This document shows positions 32,916-43,594 of a stretch of DNA of 54,831 nucleotides, one piece after another. The stretch lies in NCBI GenBank assembly GCA_020725545.1, contig DYEV01000017.1:1-54831 (forward strand), in the 5' to 3' direction. This stretch comes from Desulfobacca sp. (GTDB lineage: Bacteria; Desulfobacterota; Desulfobaccia; Desulfobaccales; Desulfobaccaceae). Numbering within the stretch: position 1 is the first letter of the stretch; the number at the start of each line of letters is the position of its first letter. The position numbers and the translations under genes are program-made. The notes beneath the pieces were generated by a model. That model was given only the letters and a program-made list of their open reading frames with translations, was not told the origin of the DNA and made no database searches.

Positions 32916-34016
32916 TTAATACGTGGCAATAACATTATAGATCGTATCCCGCTCCACCGGCTGGCGCCCGGCCTGGCGGATGAGGTGGTGCAGCTCCTGG
33001 CGGGTCAGACCCTGAGCGGTCTGGGCTCCGGCCATGTGGGTGATGCGCTCTTCAATGACGGTGCCGTCGATGTCATCAACGCCGAAGGACAGGGAGAGCT
33101 GGGCGATCTTGGGGCCGATCATGATCCAGAAGGCCTTGATGTGGGGGAAATTGTCCAGCAGCAGGCGGGCCACCGCCAGATTCTTCAGGTCATCGAAGCC
33201 GGTGGTCTCCGGCAGCCCGGCCAATTGGGTGTTGGCGGAGTGAAAGGCCAGAGGGATAAAGGTCAGGAAGCCCCCGGTCTCATCCTGCGCGGCCCGCAGC
33301 TTCAGGAGGTGGTCCACCCGCTCCTCCAGGGTTTCCTGATGGCCGTAAAGCATAGTGGCGTTGGTATGCAGACCCAGACGGTGGGCTGTCTGGCAGACAC
33401 CCAGCCAGCCCTCGGGGGAGAGTTTTTTGGCGCATAAACTCTGGCGGATGCGGGGGCTGAAGACCTCGGCGCCGCCCCCTGGCAGGGAGCCCAGACCGGC
33501 CTCCCGTAGGGCTGCCAGGGTTTCGGGAATGCTCAGGCCGGCAATCCCGGCCAGATGGTGGATCTCCACGGCGGTAAAGGCCTGGAGATGCACCGTGGGA
33601 CGTATGGCTTTGATGCTCCGGAGCATGTCCAGATAATAAGAAAAGGGCAGATCGGGATGGAGCCCCCCCACGATGTGAATTTCACTGATGGGATCGGCCA
33701 GGCGCTCCTCGACTTTGGTGCAGATCTCCTCCAAGGTCATCTGGTAGGCCAAAGGATCGCCGGCCTCTTTGCCGAAGGCGCAGAATTTGCAGCCGTTGAT
33801 GCAGATATTGGAATAGTTGATATGCTGATTGACGATGTAATAAGCCTTGTTGCCGTGGAGGCGCTCCCGCACTAGGTTGGCCAGATAACCCACCCCCAAA
33901 AGGTCGGTACTCCGATAGAGGGTCAGGCCATCCTCAAAGCTCAATCGTTCCTGAGCCGCCACTTTGTCCCGGATGGGCAGCAATTGCGGATCTTTGAAAA
34001 AACCATTGCCAGACAT
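32916..34016 (-). CDS. mqnE: Aminofutalosine synthase MqnE (radical SAM)
   Basis: 366 aa radical SAM enzyme joining the carboxyvinyloxybenzoate to S-adenosylmethionine to give aminofutalosine. CINGCKFC supplies the iron-sulfur ligands, INYSNI precedes it, and VGGLHPDLPFSYYLDMLRSI and FGVDDIDGTVIEERITHMAGAQT are family motifs. ATG 34016 has AAGGA eight bases upstream. It is the first mqn gene of the run, about 200 bp after the tetR stop. Confidence 0.93.
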   Translation of the reverse strand: MSGNGFFKDPQLLPIRDKVAAQERLSFEDGLTLYRSTDLLGVGYLANLVRERLHGNKAYYIVNQHINYSNICINGCKFCAFGKEAGDPLAYQMTLEEICTKVEERLADPISEIHIVGGLHPDLPFSYYLDMLRSIKAIRPTVHLQAFTAVEIHHLAGIAGLSIPETLAALREAGLGSLPGGGAEVFSPRIRQSLCAKKLSPEGWLGVCQTAHRLGLHTNATMLYGHQETLEERVDHLLKLRAAQDETGGFLTFIPLAFHSANTQLAGLPETTGFDDLKNLAVARLLLDNFPHIKAFWIMIGPKIAQLSLSFGVDDIDGTVIEERITHMAGAQTAQGLTRQELHHLIRQAGRQPVERDTIYNVIATY

Positions 34017-34214
34017 AGGGTTATCCTTTGAAAAGTCAAAGCATGGCAGCACGGGGTTGCCAGCCTGGGTTCTGAAGAACGGGCTGCAAGCCTGTTCCAG
34101 TGATCTTAAAGCAACAGCCTTTCCCTGGAACCTCCCCCGCCCCGACGGCGACTTTGGGCTTTGCCAAAAGCAGAAAAAGAATTTCCTGCCGCCTACAGGT
34201 GAGGAGGCAATTTT

Positions 34215-34865
34215 TCAATTGCCGGCCAGACCGCGGCGAAGTATGTCCATTAATTCCTGCACCCGCTGCCGCAAGGCCTCGGGGTTGGCCTGCTCCAGAT
34301 CCAGGACCACATCAAAGGCCGGCACACTGGCGGCCTGTAAAAACCGGTCCAGCAGGGCATCCAACAGAAAAACGGCGCTGGCTGCGGGCAGGTCCGGGCG
34401 CAGCTCCCCGCGGGCCAGCCCCTGCCGCAGGAGGGAGTGCAAATAATTTGCGGCATACTGCCGGACCCGCTGCAATAGCTCCTGCCGCTGCGGCACCTGC
34501 TGATCAAAAAGGATTTTCAGGTAGATGCCATAAATCTTGGGATACTGCCGGATAAAATCCAGCCCCGCCAGGAGCGAGCGTTCCAAGCGGGTGAAGAAAT
34601 CCTCCTCCTGGGTGCTGTCCTTGACCTGGACCAAGAGCCGCCGCACCACGGCGATGGCAAAGTCAAACACATAGAGGAAGATCCCTGATTTGTCGGTAAA
34701 ATATTGGTAGAGCGAGCCTTTGGCAATGCCGGAAGCCGCCACAATCGTATTCAAGCTGGCCTGCTGATAGCCCTTGTCGGCAAACTCCGTCAGGGCCGCC
34801 TCGATGATCCGGGCCTGCTTGTCTTCGGGCAGATTGAGGAAAGTGGGGCGGACAGTCTCGTTCAT
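34215..34865 (-). CDS. TetR-family transcriptional regulator
   Basis: 216 aa. The N-terminal DNA-binding domain is clear (RIIEAALTEFADKGYQQASLNTIVAASGIAKGSLYQYFTDK), followed by an all-helical ligand domain. An ATG 33 bp upstream is also in frame; I prefer 34865 because the longer start lies inside the palindrome at 34881-34900. The gene precedes the mqn cluster on the same strand and is divergent from valS, so it could control itself and either neighbour. Ligand unknown. Confidence 0.9.
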   Translation of the reverse strand: MNETVRPTFLNLPEDKQARIIEAALTEFADKGYQQASLNTIVAASGIAKGSLYQYFTDKSGIFLYVFDFAIAVVRRLLVQVKDSTQEEDFFTRLERSLLAGLDFIRQYPKIYGIYLKILFDQQVPQRQELLQRVRQYAANYLHSLLRQGLARGELRPDLPAASAVFLLDALLDRFLQAASVPAFDVVLDLEQANPEALRQRVQELMDILRRGLAGN

Positions 34866-34880
34866 GACCTCGGCAACTCC

Positions 34881-34900
34881 ATATGACCAGTTGGTCATAT
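34881..34900. promoter_or_regulatory. Palindromic operator upstream of tetR
   Basis: Arms ATATGACCA and TGGTCATAT flank a central GT, a perfect 9-bp inverted repeat 15 bp upstream of the chosen tetR start. Size and position fit autoregulation by the TetR protein. Confidence 0.7.
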
Positions 34901-35247
34901 CATGTTGTCAGAGTTCTGTCAAGGTCTGCCGGTCTCCGGGTCTTATTGAAATCCCTGCCGAAACCCCTTGACAGCGGCCGTGTCTTATGGTACTTCCCAA
35001 GCATATATCTGGTGACTTCTCGGTATGCTGTGGCCGGGAAGACACCGGCCGGCAACAGAGGGAAACTTTTAACGTTAACCTACAGATCAGCCGCAGTTTT
35101 TTGTATAGGCAACGGGGAGAGTAACGCTGACACCTTTTCCCCCTTGCCTATTATCTTTTGGCCCTTTTGGGTCGCCGGTTTTCGCAGGGGCGGCCCCAGC
35201 AGGGATCTGGCAGCATCATTTATCTTGGCCAGTTCAGGAGAACCGTT

Positions 35248-37902
35248 ATGTCGGAGTCGTTGGAGAAGGTCTATAATCCCCATGACATTGAGCAGAAGTG
35301 GTATGTTTTTTGGGAGGCCCAGGGTCTGTTCCGGGCCGACACCGACAGCGACCGGCCGCCTTACAGCATTGTCATCCCGCCGCCGAACATCACCGGTTCC
35401 CTGCACATGGGCCATGCCTTGAACAACACCCTCCAGGATATCCTCATCCGGGCCAAACGCATGCAGGGGTATAATGCTTTGTGGATGCCCGGCACCGACC
35501 ATGCCGGGATCGCTACCCAGAATGTGGTGGAGCGGATGCTGGCGGCCGAGGGCACCGACCGGCACGCCCTGGGCCGGGAGGCCTTTGTCCAACGGGTCTG
35601 GGAATGGAAAGCCCAGTCCGGCGGCCACATCATCAGCCAACTCAAGCGTCTGGGCTGTTCCTGCGATTGGAGTCGGGAGCGGTTCACCATGGACGCCGGC
35701 CTGTCCGCGGCGGTGCGGGAGGTCTTTGTCCGGCTGTATGAAGAGGGGCTGATCTATAAAGGTGATTATATTATCAATTGGTGCCCCCGCTGCCAGACGG
35801 CATTGGCCGATCTGGAGGTGGAGCACGAGAGCAAAGACAGCTATCTCTATTATATTAAATATCTGCTGGCCGATAATGGCGGACATCTCACCGTGGCCAC
35901 CACCCGGCCGGAGACCTTGCTGGGCGACACGGCCGTGGCCATCAATCCCAACGATCCCCGTTATACCAAATTTCACGGCGCCACCGTGCTGCTGCCGGTG
36001 CTGGGCCGGCGCATTCCGGTCATTAGCGATGAGTATGTGGACATGGAGTTCGGCACCGGCGCCCTGAAGGTGACGCCGGCCCATGACCTCAACGATTTTC
36101 AGATTGCCGGCCGCCATAACCTTCCCGCGGTGCGGGTCATCGATGATCGGGGCCGCATGACCGCGGAGGCGGGAAAATACCAGGGCATGGACCGCTTCGC
36201 CTGCCGGGAGAAAATCCTGAAGGACCTGAAGGCGGACGGCTTGCTGGAAAAGGTGGAAAAGTATGTCCATGGTGTGGGGCACTGTTACCGCTGTCGCACC
36301 GTGGTGGAGCCCATGCTCTCCAAGCAGTGGTTCGTCAGCGTCAAACCATTGGCCCAGGCCGCAGTGGCCGCGGTGCAGGCAGGCCGCATTCGCATCATCC
36401 CGGCCATGTGGGAGAAGACCTTTTTTGAGTGGATGCACAATATCCGGGATTGGTGCATCTCCCGACAGATCTGGTGGGGCCACCGCATTCCGGCCTGGAA
36501 TTGCCCTGATTGCGGCGCACTCGTCGTGGCCCGGGATACTCCGGCAGCCTGCCCCCAATGCCAAGGCGCCAACTTGCAGCAGGAAGAGGACGTCCTGGAC
36601 ACCTGGTTTTCCTCGGCCCTCTGGCCCTTCTCCACCCTGGGCTGGCCGGAGCAGACCAAAGAACTGCAGCTCTTTTATCCCACTTCGGTGTTGATCACCG
36701 CCTTTGACATCCTCTTCTTCTGGGTGGCCCGCATGATGATGATGGGCCTGCATTTTATGCAGGAGGTGCCCTTCCGGGAGGTTTATATCCATGCCCTGGT
36801 GCGGGATGCCGAAGGGAATAAGATGAGTAAATCCAAGGGGAATGTGGTGGATCCTCTGGATATCATGGATAAGTATGGCACCGACGCCTTCCGCTTTTCG
36901 CTGGCCGCCTTTGCCGCCATGGGCCGGGACGTGCGTCTGTCGGAAGAACGTATTGCCGGGTATCGCAATTTTGTCAATAAAATCTGGAATGCCAGCCGCT
37001 TTACCCTCATGAACCTGGCTGATTTCGACCCCGCAAGCGAGGACCGCCTGCCCCTCACTGTGATCGAGCGTTGGATTGTCAGCCGCCTGCAGCGGGTCAG
37101 CCAGGAGGTAACCGCCTCCCTGGATTCCTATAATTTTGATCAGGCGGCCCATCAGCTTTATCAATTCGTCTGGCACGAATTCTGTGACTGGTATGTGGAG
37201 CTCAGCAAACCGGCCCTTTACGACAGCCGGGATCCGGCGGTGCGGCACCATAGTCAACGGGTCTTATGGGAAGTCCTGAGCGCCCTGCTGCGGTTGCTGC
37301 ACCCTTTCATGCCCTTTGTTACTGAAGAAATCTGGCATAAGCTGCCTGGGGTCCAAGGCAGCATCATGGTGGCGCCCTTCCCTCTGGCCCAGCCCGCGCT
37401 GCTGGATACGGCCGCGGAAGACGAGATGACCTTACTGATGGGAGTGATTACCGCGGTGCGCAACCTGCGGGGGGAAATGAACATTCCGCCCAGCACCAGG
37501 GCGCCGGTGCAGTTTTATAGCAGCAGCGCCAAGGCCTTGGCTATTCTGACCAACCATGCTAAATCGCTGGAAATCTTGGCCAAAATCGACGGCCTGGCCT
37601 TCAACCCCGAAGGCGAGCGGCCGCAGGCTGCGGCCAAGGCCGTGGTGGACGACGTGGAGATTTACCTCCCCTTGGCCGGTCTCATCGATTTTGCCGAAGA
37701 AGACCGCCGCCTCAGCAAGGAGTTGGAAAAGATCGGCAAGGAATTGACCACGGCCCAACGGAAACTGGCCAATGAAGATTTTGTGGCCAAAGCCCCGGCC
37801 GCGGTGGTGGCCAAAGAGAAGGAACGGGTCCACAGCCTCACCGAAAAACTGGCTAAACTGAAAAGCCATAAAGAAAAAATCAAGGCCTTGACGGCGCTGT
37901 GA
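35248..37902 (+). CDS. valS: Valyl-tRNA synthetase
   Basis: 884 aa, full-length class I aminoacyl-tRNA synthetase charging tRNA-Val. PPPNITGSLHMGHAL carries the HIGH motif (near residue 53), NKMSKSKGN carries KMSKS (near 525), and the editing domain TTRPETLLGDTAVAINP lies between. The C-terminal coiled-coil arm (LSKELEKIGKELTTAQRKL) is present. ATG 35248 has CAGGAG seven bases upstream. A long minus-strand frame opposite it is a shadow. TTGACA at 34968 may mark its promoter, with no good -10. Confidence 0.97.
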   Translation: MSESLEKVYNPHDIEQKWYVFWEAQGLFRADTDSDRPPYSIVIPPPNITGSLHMGHALNNTLQDILIRAKRMQGYNALWMPGTDHAGIATQNVVERMLAAEGTDRHALGREAFVQRVWEWKAQSGGHIISQLKRLGCSCDWSRERFTMDAGLSAAVREVFVRLYEEGLIYKGDYIINWCPRCQTALADLEVEHESKDSYLYYIKYLLADNGGHLTVATTRPETLLGDTAVAINPNDPRYTKFHGATVLLPVLGRRIPVISDEYVDMEFGTGALKVTPAHDLNDFQIAGRHNLPAVRVIDDRGRMTAEAGKYQGMDRFACREKILKDLKADGLLEKVEKYVHGVGHCYRCRTVVEPMLSKQWFVSVKPLAQAAVAAVQAGRIRIIPAMWEKTFFEWMHNIRDWCISRQIWWGHRIPAWNCPDCGALVVARDTPAACPQCQGANLQQEEDVLDTWFSSALWPFSTLGWPEQTKELQLFYPTSVLITAFDILFFWVARMMMMGLHFMQEVPFREVYIHALVRDAEGNKMSKSKGNVVDPLDIMDKYGTDAFRFSLAAFAAMGRDVRLSEERIAGYRNFVNKIWNASRFTLMNLADFDPASEDRLPLTVIERWIVSRLQRVSQEVTASLDSYNFDQAAHQLYQFVWHEFCDWYVELSKPALYDSRDPAVRHHSQRVLWEVLSALLRLLHPFMPFVTEEIWHKLPGVQGSIMVAPFPLAQPALLDTAAEDEMTLLMGVITAVRNLRGEMNIPPSTRAPVQFYSSSAKALAILTNHAKSLEILAKIDGLAFNPEGERPQAAAKAVVDDVEIYLPLAGLIDFAEEDRRLSKELEKIGKELTTAQRKLANEDFVAKAPAAVVAKEKERVHSLTEKLAKLKSHKEKIKALTAL

Positions 37903-38278
37903 CCTTTGTACCAGTGACGCCAGTGAGCCCCGAGACTATTGCTGCTGACCATCCGGAGAAATGCCGCCCTGGTGAATTGGTGCCAACGCCGCCCCAACCT
38001 GCCCGCCGAGCCGCCTGACCAGTCCAGACCTGGGATTGGGTCCCGACTCCATTTCGCCCATATTGCCTCTGATTAATTAAAATTAATTTACATTAAATTA
38101 TAATACAATATAAGAACGACGGCGAGGCGCCTCTCTTTGGGGAATATTTTTTATCTCAGATTTCTTGATAATTTTCGTTGTAAAAAATAAATAAATAGTC
38201 TATTATGGAAATCTAAAGAAGGACGTTGTTTAAGACCCCGCCTGCCAAGCCCCTAACACCGAAGAGAGACGAACGACC
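37903..38278. other. Intergenic region with AT-rich core
   Basis: 375 bp between valS and the histidine kinase gene. From about 38070 to 38215 the sequence becomes strongly AT-rich (runs such as AATTAAAATTAATTT), likely the promoter region of the kinase gene. No coding sequence or clear hairpin is seen. Confidence 0.5.
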
Positions 38279-40120
38279 ATGGAGACTCCTTGGCGAGAGG
38301 TTGTGGAGAAGACCCACCTGGGTGTCTGGATCCTCGATGGCAATGATCGGACTACTTATGTCAACGATCGTTTAACAGCGCTATTAGGTCTCACGCCCGA
38401 GGAGATGTTGGACCGGGGAGCTTGTGATCTTCTGGATCCCCCCCGGGACCTTCGCTTGTTGGCCAATCTCAAGCAAAACCTGCCGTTGGTCACCGATTTC
38501 TGCTTTCACCGCCGAGATGGCAAAACCGTGTATCTCTTGTTGGCGGCCAATGCCTTGCCGGTCCAGAACGCCTCCTCCCAGGGGACGTTGATCATGGTGG
38601 CGGATATCACCGAACGGAAGTTGGTGGAGGAGCTCCTCTGGCGGCAGGCGCATATCGTGGATCAGATTCATGATGCCGTCATCTCCGTGGACTTGGAAAA
38701 GTGCATCACCAGTTGGAACCAGGGAGCCCAACGACTTTTCGGTTACACTGCAGCCGAGATGTTGGGGCAGCCTTTTGCGGTGCTCTATGCGCCGGAGAAG
38801 GCCGAGATTTTTACGGCCGAGGTGATGAGCGCTCTGGACCAGAAGGGCCAATATGAGCGGGAACTCTGGCTCCGGCAGAGCACCGGCACGCCGTTATATG
38901 CCCATCTCGCCATGTCGCCTCTGAAAAATCGGGAAGGTCAGGTCATTGGCAGCATCGTTTCGGCCCGTGACATCACCAAACGCAAACTTCTCGAGGAAGA
39001 GCTTATCCGGACCAGTCGGTTGGAGTCAGTCAGTGTTTTGGCCAGCGGCATTGCCCATGATTTCAATAACATGCTTACGGCTATCCTGGGCAATATCACC
39101 ATGGCCTCTCTCACTGCCGATGCCAAGGGCTTTGTCCAGGAACGTCTGGCTGAGGCGGAAAAAGCCTGCATCCGGGCTCAGAATCTGGCCCGGCAGCTGC
39201 TCACCTTCTCCAAGCGCGAGAAACCCCAGAAAAAATTGGTATCGCTGCGGGAGGTGCTGAAAACCTCGGCCAGTCTGGTGTTGCGCAGCTCCAATGTCCG
39301 GCGTCAGGCCGCCATCCCCTCAGACCTCTGGTGGGTGGAGGCGGACGAGGAGCAGATCAACCAAGCCATCAATCACCTCCTCATTAATGCTGACCAGGCC
39401 ATGCCTCGGGGCGGCACCATTCAGATTACGGCAGAGAATATCACCTTGTCCGAGGACGCCCAGGTGCCCCTCAATCCTGGCCCCTATGTGAAGGTAGCCA
39501 TCTGCGACCAAGGCGTCGGCATCCCTCCGGAATACTTAGACAGGGTGTTTGATCCATTCTTCACCACCAAACGTCGGGGTAACGGTCTGGGTCTGGCGAC
39601 GGTGTACGCGATTCTCAGAAATCACGATGGCCACATCACGGTTACCTCACTGCCGGAGAGCGGCACCACCTTTACCTTTTATCTACCTGCCATCATCCGG
39701 CCGGCCAAACCTGGGCGGACCAAAATCCCGGCCTTAAAAATGGGGCGAGGGCGGGTTCTCCTGATGGATGATGAGGAGATGATTTTAGAAGTCTCCAGCG
39801 CCATGTTGAAACGGTTGGGATATGAAGTCTGGGTCGCGCAGGATGGCGCCGCGGCCTTGGAGGCCTACCGTCAGGCAAGTATGGCAGGGAGCCCCTTTGA
39901 TGCGATTATCCTCGATCTGACGGTCCCGGGCGGTTTGGGGGCCAAAGAAACCATCGGCCCACTGTTGCAGGTCAATCCTCAGGCCAAGGTCATCGTTTCC
40001 AGCGGTTTCGCTGATGACCCCTCGCTGACTGATTTCCAGTCTTTCGGCTTTGCCGGTTTCTTGCCGAAACCTTATAATTTAACCCAGCTCAGCGCGGTCA
40101 TGCATAAGGTCTTGCGGTAA
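38279..40120 (+). CDS. Hybrid sensor histidine kinase (PAS-PAS-HK-REC)
   Basis: 613 aa, soluble. Two PAS domains (about 1-115 and 120-245) are followed by a dimerisation helix with the phospho-accepting His near 260 in ASGIAHDFNNMLTAILGN, an ATPase domain with NHLLINADQAM, CDQGVGIP and GNGLGLATVY boxes, and a C-terminal receiver (LLMDDEEM, phospho-Asp in LDLTVPGG near 546, Lys in PKPYN near 598). Without membrane helices it senses a cytoplasmic signal. No response-regulator gene is adjacent, so the output partner is unknown. Confidence 0.95.
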   Translation: METPWREVVEKTHLGVWILDGNDRTTYVNDRLTALLGLTPEEMLDRGACDLLDPPRDLRLLANLKQNLPLVTDFCFHRRDGKTVYLLLAANALPVQNASSQGTLIMVADITERKLVEELLWRQAHIVDQIHDAVISVDLEKCITSWNQGAQRLFGYTAAEMLGQPFAVLYAPEKAEIFTAEVMSALDQKGQYERELWLRQSTGTPLYAHLAMSPLKNREGQVIGSIVSARDITKRKLLEEELIRTSRLESVSVLASGIAHDFNNMLTAILGNITMASLTADAKGFVQERLAEAEKACIRAQNLARQLLTFSKREKPQKKLVSLREVLKTSASLVLRSSNVRRQAAIPSDLWWVEADEEQINQAINHLLINADQAMPRGGTIQITAENITLSEDAQVPLNPGPYVKVAICDQGVGIPPEYLDRVFDPFFTTKRRGNGLGLATVYAILRNHDGHITVTSLPESGTTFTFYLPAIIRPAKPGRTKIPALKMGRGRVLLMDDEEMILEVSSAMLKRLGYEVWVAQDGAAALEAYRQASMAGSPFDAIILDLTVPGGLGAKETIGPLLQVNPQAKVIVSSGFADDPSLTDFQSFGFAGFLPKPYNLTQLSAVMHKVLR

Positions 40121-40326
40121 GCTGCCCTCATCTCCCTTGGAGGCGTCCCAGGTCGACCGACGTCGGCGAGGGTCGCGGCCTCCCTTGTCCTGCCCAGGCA
40201 TCGCTAAATTTCTCAAGGTTTGCGGCAACAAGCCGATAGTATGAAAAAGACTGCGATTTGCCTGAACACCAGGATACGCTGACGGGGATCAGGCAAGGTG
40301 ACATTCGTGAGCAGGATGGCAAAGCT

Positions 40327-40542
40327 ATGAAATCAAAGATCACCAACGTCGCACCTCCCGCCACCCAGCGACAGGTGAAGATCCTCTTGAAAGCCCTTCT
40401 CCGCCTGGGCCAAGCACCCGAGGTGCGTCAGGAGAAAGTCCGGACCTTGTCCCGAGCCCTGCAGACGAATGGCTACCGGATCGACTGCCGCAAGTTGGCC
40501 GATTGTCTCATTACTAGCCTCTTATTCGGCCTGTTGCGTTGA
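40327..40542 (+). CDS. flgM: FlgM-like anti-sigma-28 factor
   Basis: 71 aa. The C-terminal half, EVRQEKVRTLSRALQTNGYRIDCRKLADCLITSLLF, matches the FlgM sigma-28-binding region (VRxEKVxxLxxAIxxGxYxxDxxxIADxLL). FlgM binds FliA until the flagellar hook is complete. The frame is open from 40258; I prefer the ATG at 40327, where the basic N-terminus MKSKITNVAP begins. No flagellar genes are nearby. Confidence 0.6.
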   Translation: MKSKITNVAPPATQRQVKILLKALLRLGQAPEVRQEKVRTLSRALQTNGYRIDCRKLADCLITSLLFGLLR

Positions 40543-40715
40543 GGGCCAACAAGGTTTAGGGATTGCGGGAGGGGGAGATGTCAGAGCCGGGGGCAGGAAT
40601 AGTTACGGCAGGGGGCTTTGCGTCGGGCCAGAGGCAGAAAGGGAGACCCTCCCGGGTAAACTGTTGATCTCACCAATGCAATAAGAAACGCCTTTGCCTG
40701 GGCCGGGGGCGAGCC
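40543..40715. other. Intergenic region between convergent genes
   Basis: This stretch lies between the FlgM-like gene and the groEL terminator, about 170 bp long, and shows nothing I can assign. Confidence 0.5.
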
Positions 40716-40752
40716 AAAAAGAAAGCCGGGGCGGCGGGGGAGCCGTCCCGGC
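40716..40752 (-). terminator. groESL transcription terminator
   Basis: On the minus strand GCCGGGACGGC and GCCGCCCCGGC pair as an 11-bp stem with one G-U position, followed by TTTCTTTTT. It lies about 30 bp after the groEL stop. Confidence 0.8.
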
Positions 40753-40779
40753 CGTGTTTTTCGCCCAAAAGGGCGTTGT

Positions 40780-42426
<1,647 letters not shown>

Positions 42427-42493
42427 TTACTCCTCTCGTGGCAATTATCGTCTTGATCTTGGAAAAATAGGAGAAAATAGGGGAGACAGGAGA

Positions 42494-42784
42494 TTAGTCT
42501 GCAATGATGGCCAAAATGTCATCTTCCCGCATCATGAGGTGTTCTTCGCCTTCAACCTTGATTTCCGTGCCGGCATATTTGCCGAACAGGACCCGGTCAC
42601 CCACCTTCACGGTCATGGGCAGGCGTTCGCCGCTCTCGCCCACCTTGCCGGACCCCACGGCCACAACCCGGCCTTCAATGGGCTTTTCCTTGGCAGTATC
42701 GGGGATGTAAATGCCGCCCTTGGTTATGGGCATTTCCTCGATGCGTTTTACCAGGACGCGATCATTCAAAGGGACAATCTTCAT
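42494..42784 (-). CDS. groES: Co-chaperonin GroES
   Basis: 96 aa. [16 protein letters not shown] starts the typical beta-barrel, the mobile loop reads [19 protein letters not shown], and [32 protein letters not shown] closes it. ATG 42784 has AGGAGG seven bases upstream; a frame six codons longer is less likely. First gene of the groESL operon. Confidence 0.98.
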   Translation of the reverse strand: MKIVPLNDRVLVKRIEEMPITKGGIYIPDTAKEKPIEGRVVAVGSGKVGESGERLPMTVKVGDRVLFGKYAGTEIKVEGEEHLMMREDDILAIIAD

Positions 42785-42834
42785 GCTAAAACCTCCTGAC
42801 ATATCTTGAAGTTAGTAATAAATGGCGCATTTTG

Positions 42835-42861
42835 ATAGCACTCATCTATGGAGAGTGCTAA
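42835..42861. promoter_or_regulatory. CIRCE element (HrcA operator)
   Basis: TAGCACTC and GAGTGCTAA are separated by nine bases, the CIRCE consensus bound by the heat-shock repressor HrcA. It lies about 50 bp upstream of groES. The hrcA gene is not in the window. Confidence 0.95.
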
Positions 42862-43530
42862 CGTCGATAATTTAATCCAGATTTTCCGGAAGTCAAGGGG
42901 CAGGAGAAAATTTTTGGGTCAAAGGAGAATTTTTTTGACCACAGGTGGCCTGGGACTGATAATCTCGCCTCCTGGGCTGAGCGGTCCAGTGGCGCAGGTG
43001 ATATCACGACCGGCACGGCTTGCACTCACCCCATGCCCGTTCCCATTGCATGAGTCTCGGTACAGAACAAGACAATATCTTTTCATCACTGTTAAATAAA
43101 TCTGAAGATTTTCCTCGACAAAGTTCCAGCATGATAAAATAATCGCTTTTTATATATCAGACTATATTTGATTATAATTCAATATTAATTATTAATAACA
43201 AATAAATTTATGATATTTTCTCATTATTATTTGGTTGATACATAATTTACTTATAATATTGTCCGAAAATGCAAATGTTTATTTTTATGAACAGACATAT
43301 TCAAAATAATGAACGAAAACAACTGGCAGCAGTCCCCCCGAAAGCCGGGGAACAGAGGTTTGCTTGTCATAACTTATTGAAATATCTTAATTGACGATAT
43401 TGGCGATGGAATTTTTCTATTATGGCAAGGATGTTGCTATATTAATGGACATATTAATTTTTCTGGTTCAATTACTAATTATGAATGGGAGGTGGTTGTT
43501 ATTAGGAGGTGATGATCTAAATCACAGAGA
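42862..43530. other. AT-rich intergenic region
   Basis: About 670 bp without a convincing gene. Roughly 43080-43500 is strongly AT-rich in an otherwise GC-rich window (runs such as AATATTAATTATTAATAAC). A plus-strand terminator follows, so a small transcript from this region is possible. Confidence 0.55.
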
Positions 43531-43573
43531 GCCGGGTCCGCATGACTCTGCTGGGGGACCCGGCCATTTTTTT
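43531..43573 (+). terminator. Plus-strand intrinsic terminator without an annotated gene
   Basis: GCCGGGTCC (43531-43539) pairs with GGACCCGGC (43556-43564) and is followed by ATTTTTTT. The T tract is on the plus strand, so it does not serve the minus-strand permease gene next to it. A second possible pairing CAGAG/CTCTG overlaps the left arm. Confidence 0.75.
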
Positions 43574-43594
43574 GTACCAGGGGGAGGTCGCCTT

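Noticed and set aside
35080-37257. Long minus-strand open frame of 725 codons opposite valS
   Set aside because: It is antisense to an unmistakable valyl-tRNA synthetase, is rich in His, Gly and Ile typical of reverse-frame translation of GC-rich genes, and has no family motif.
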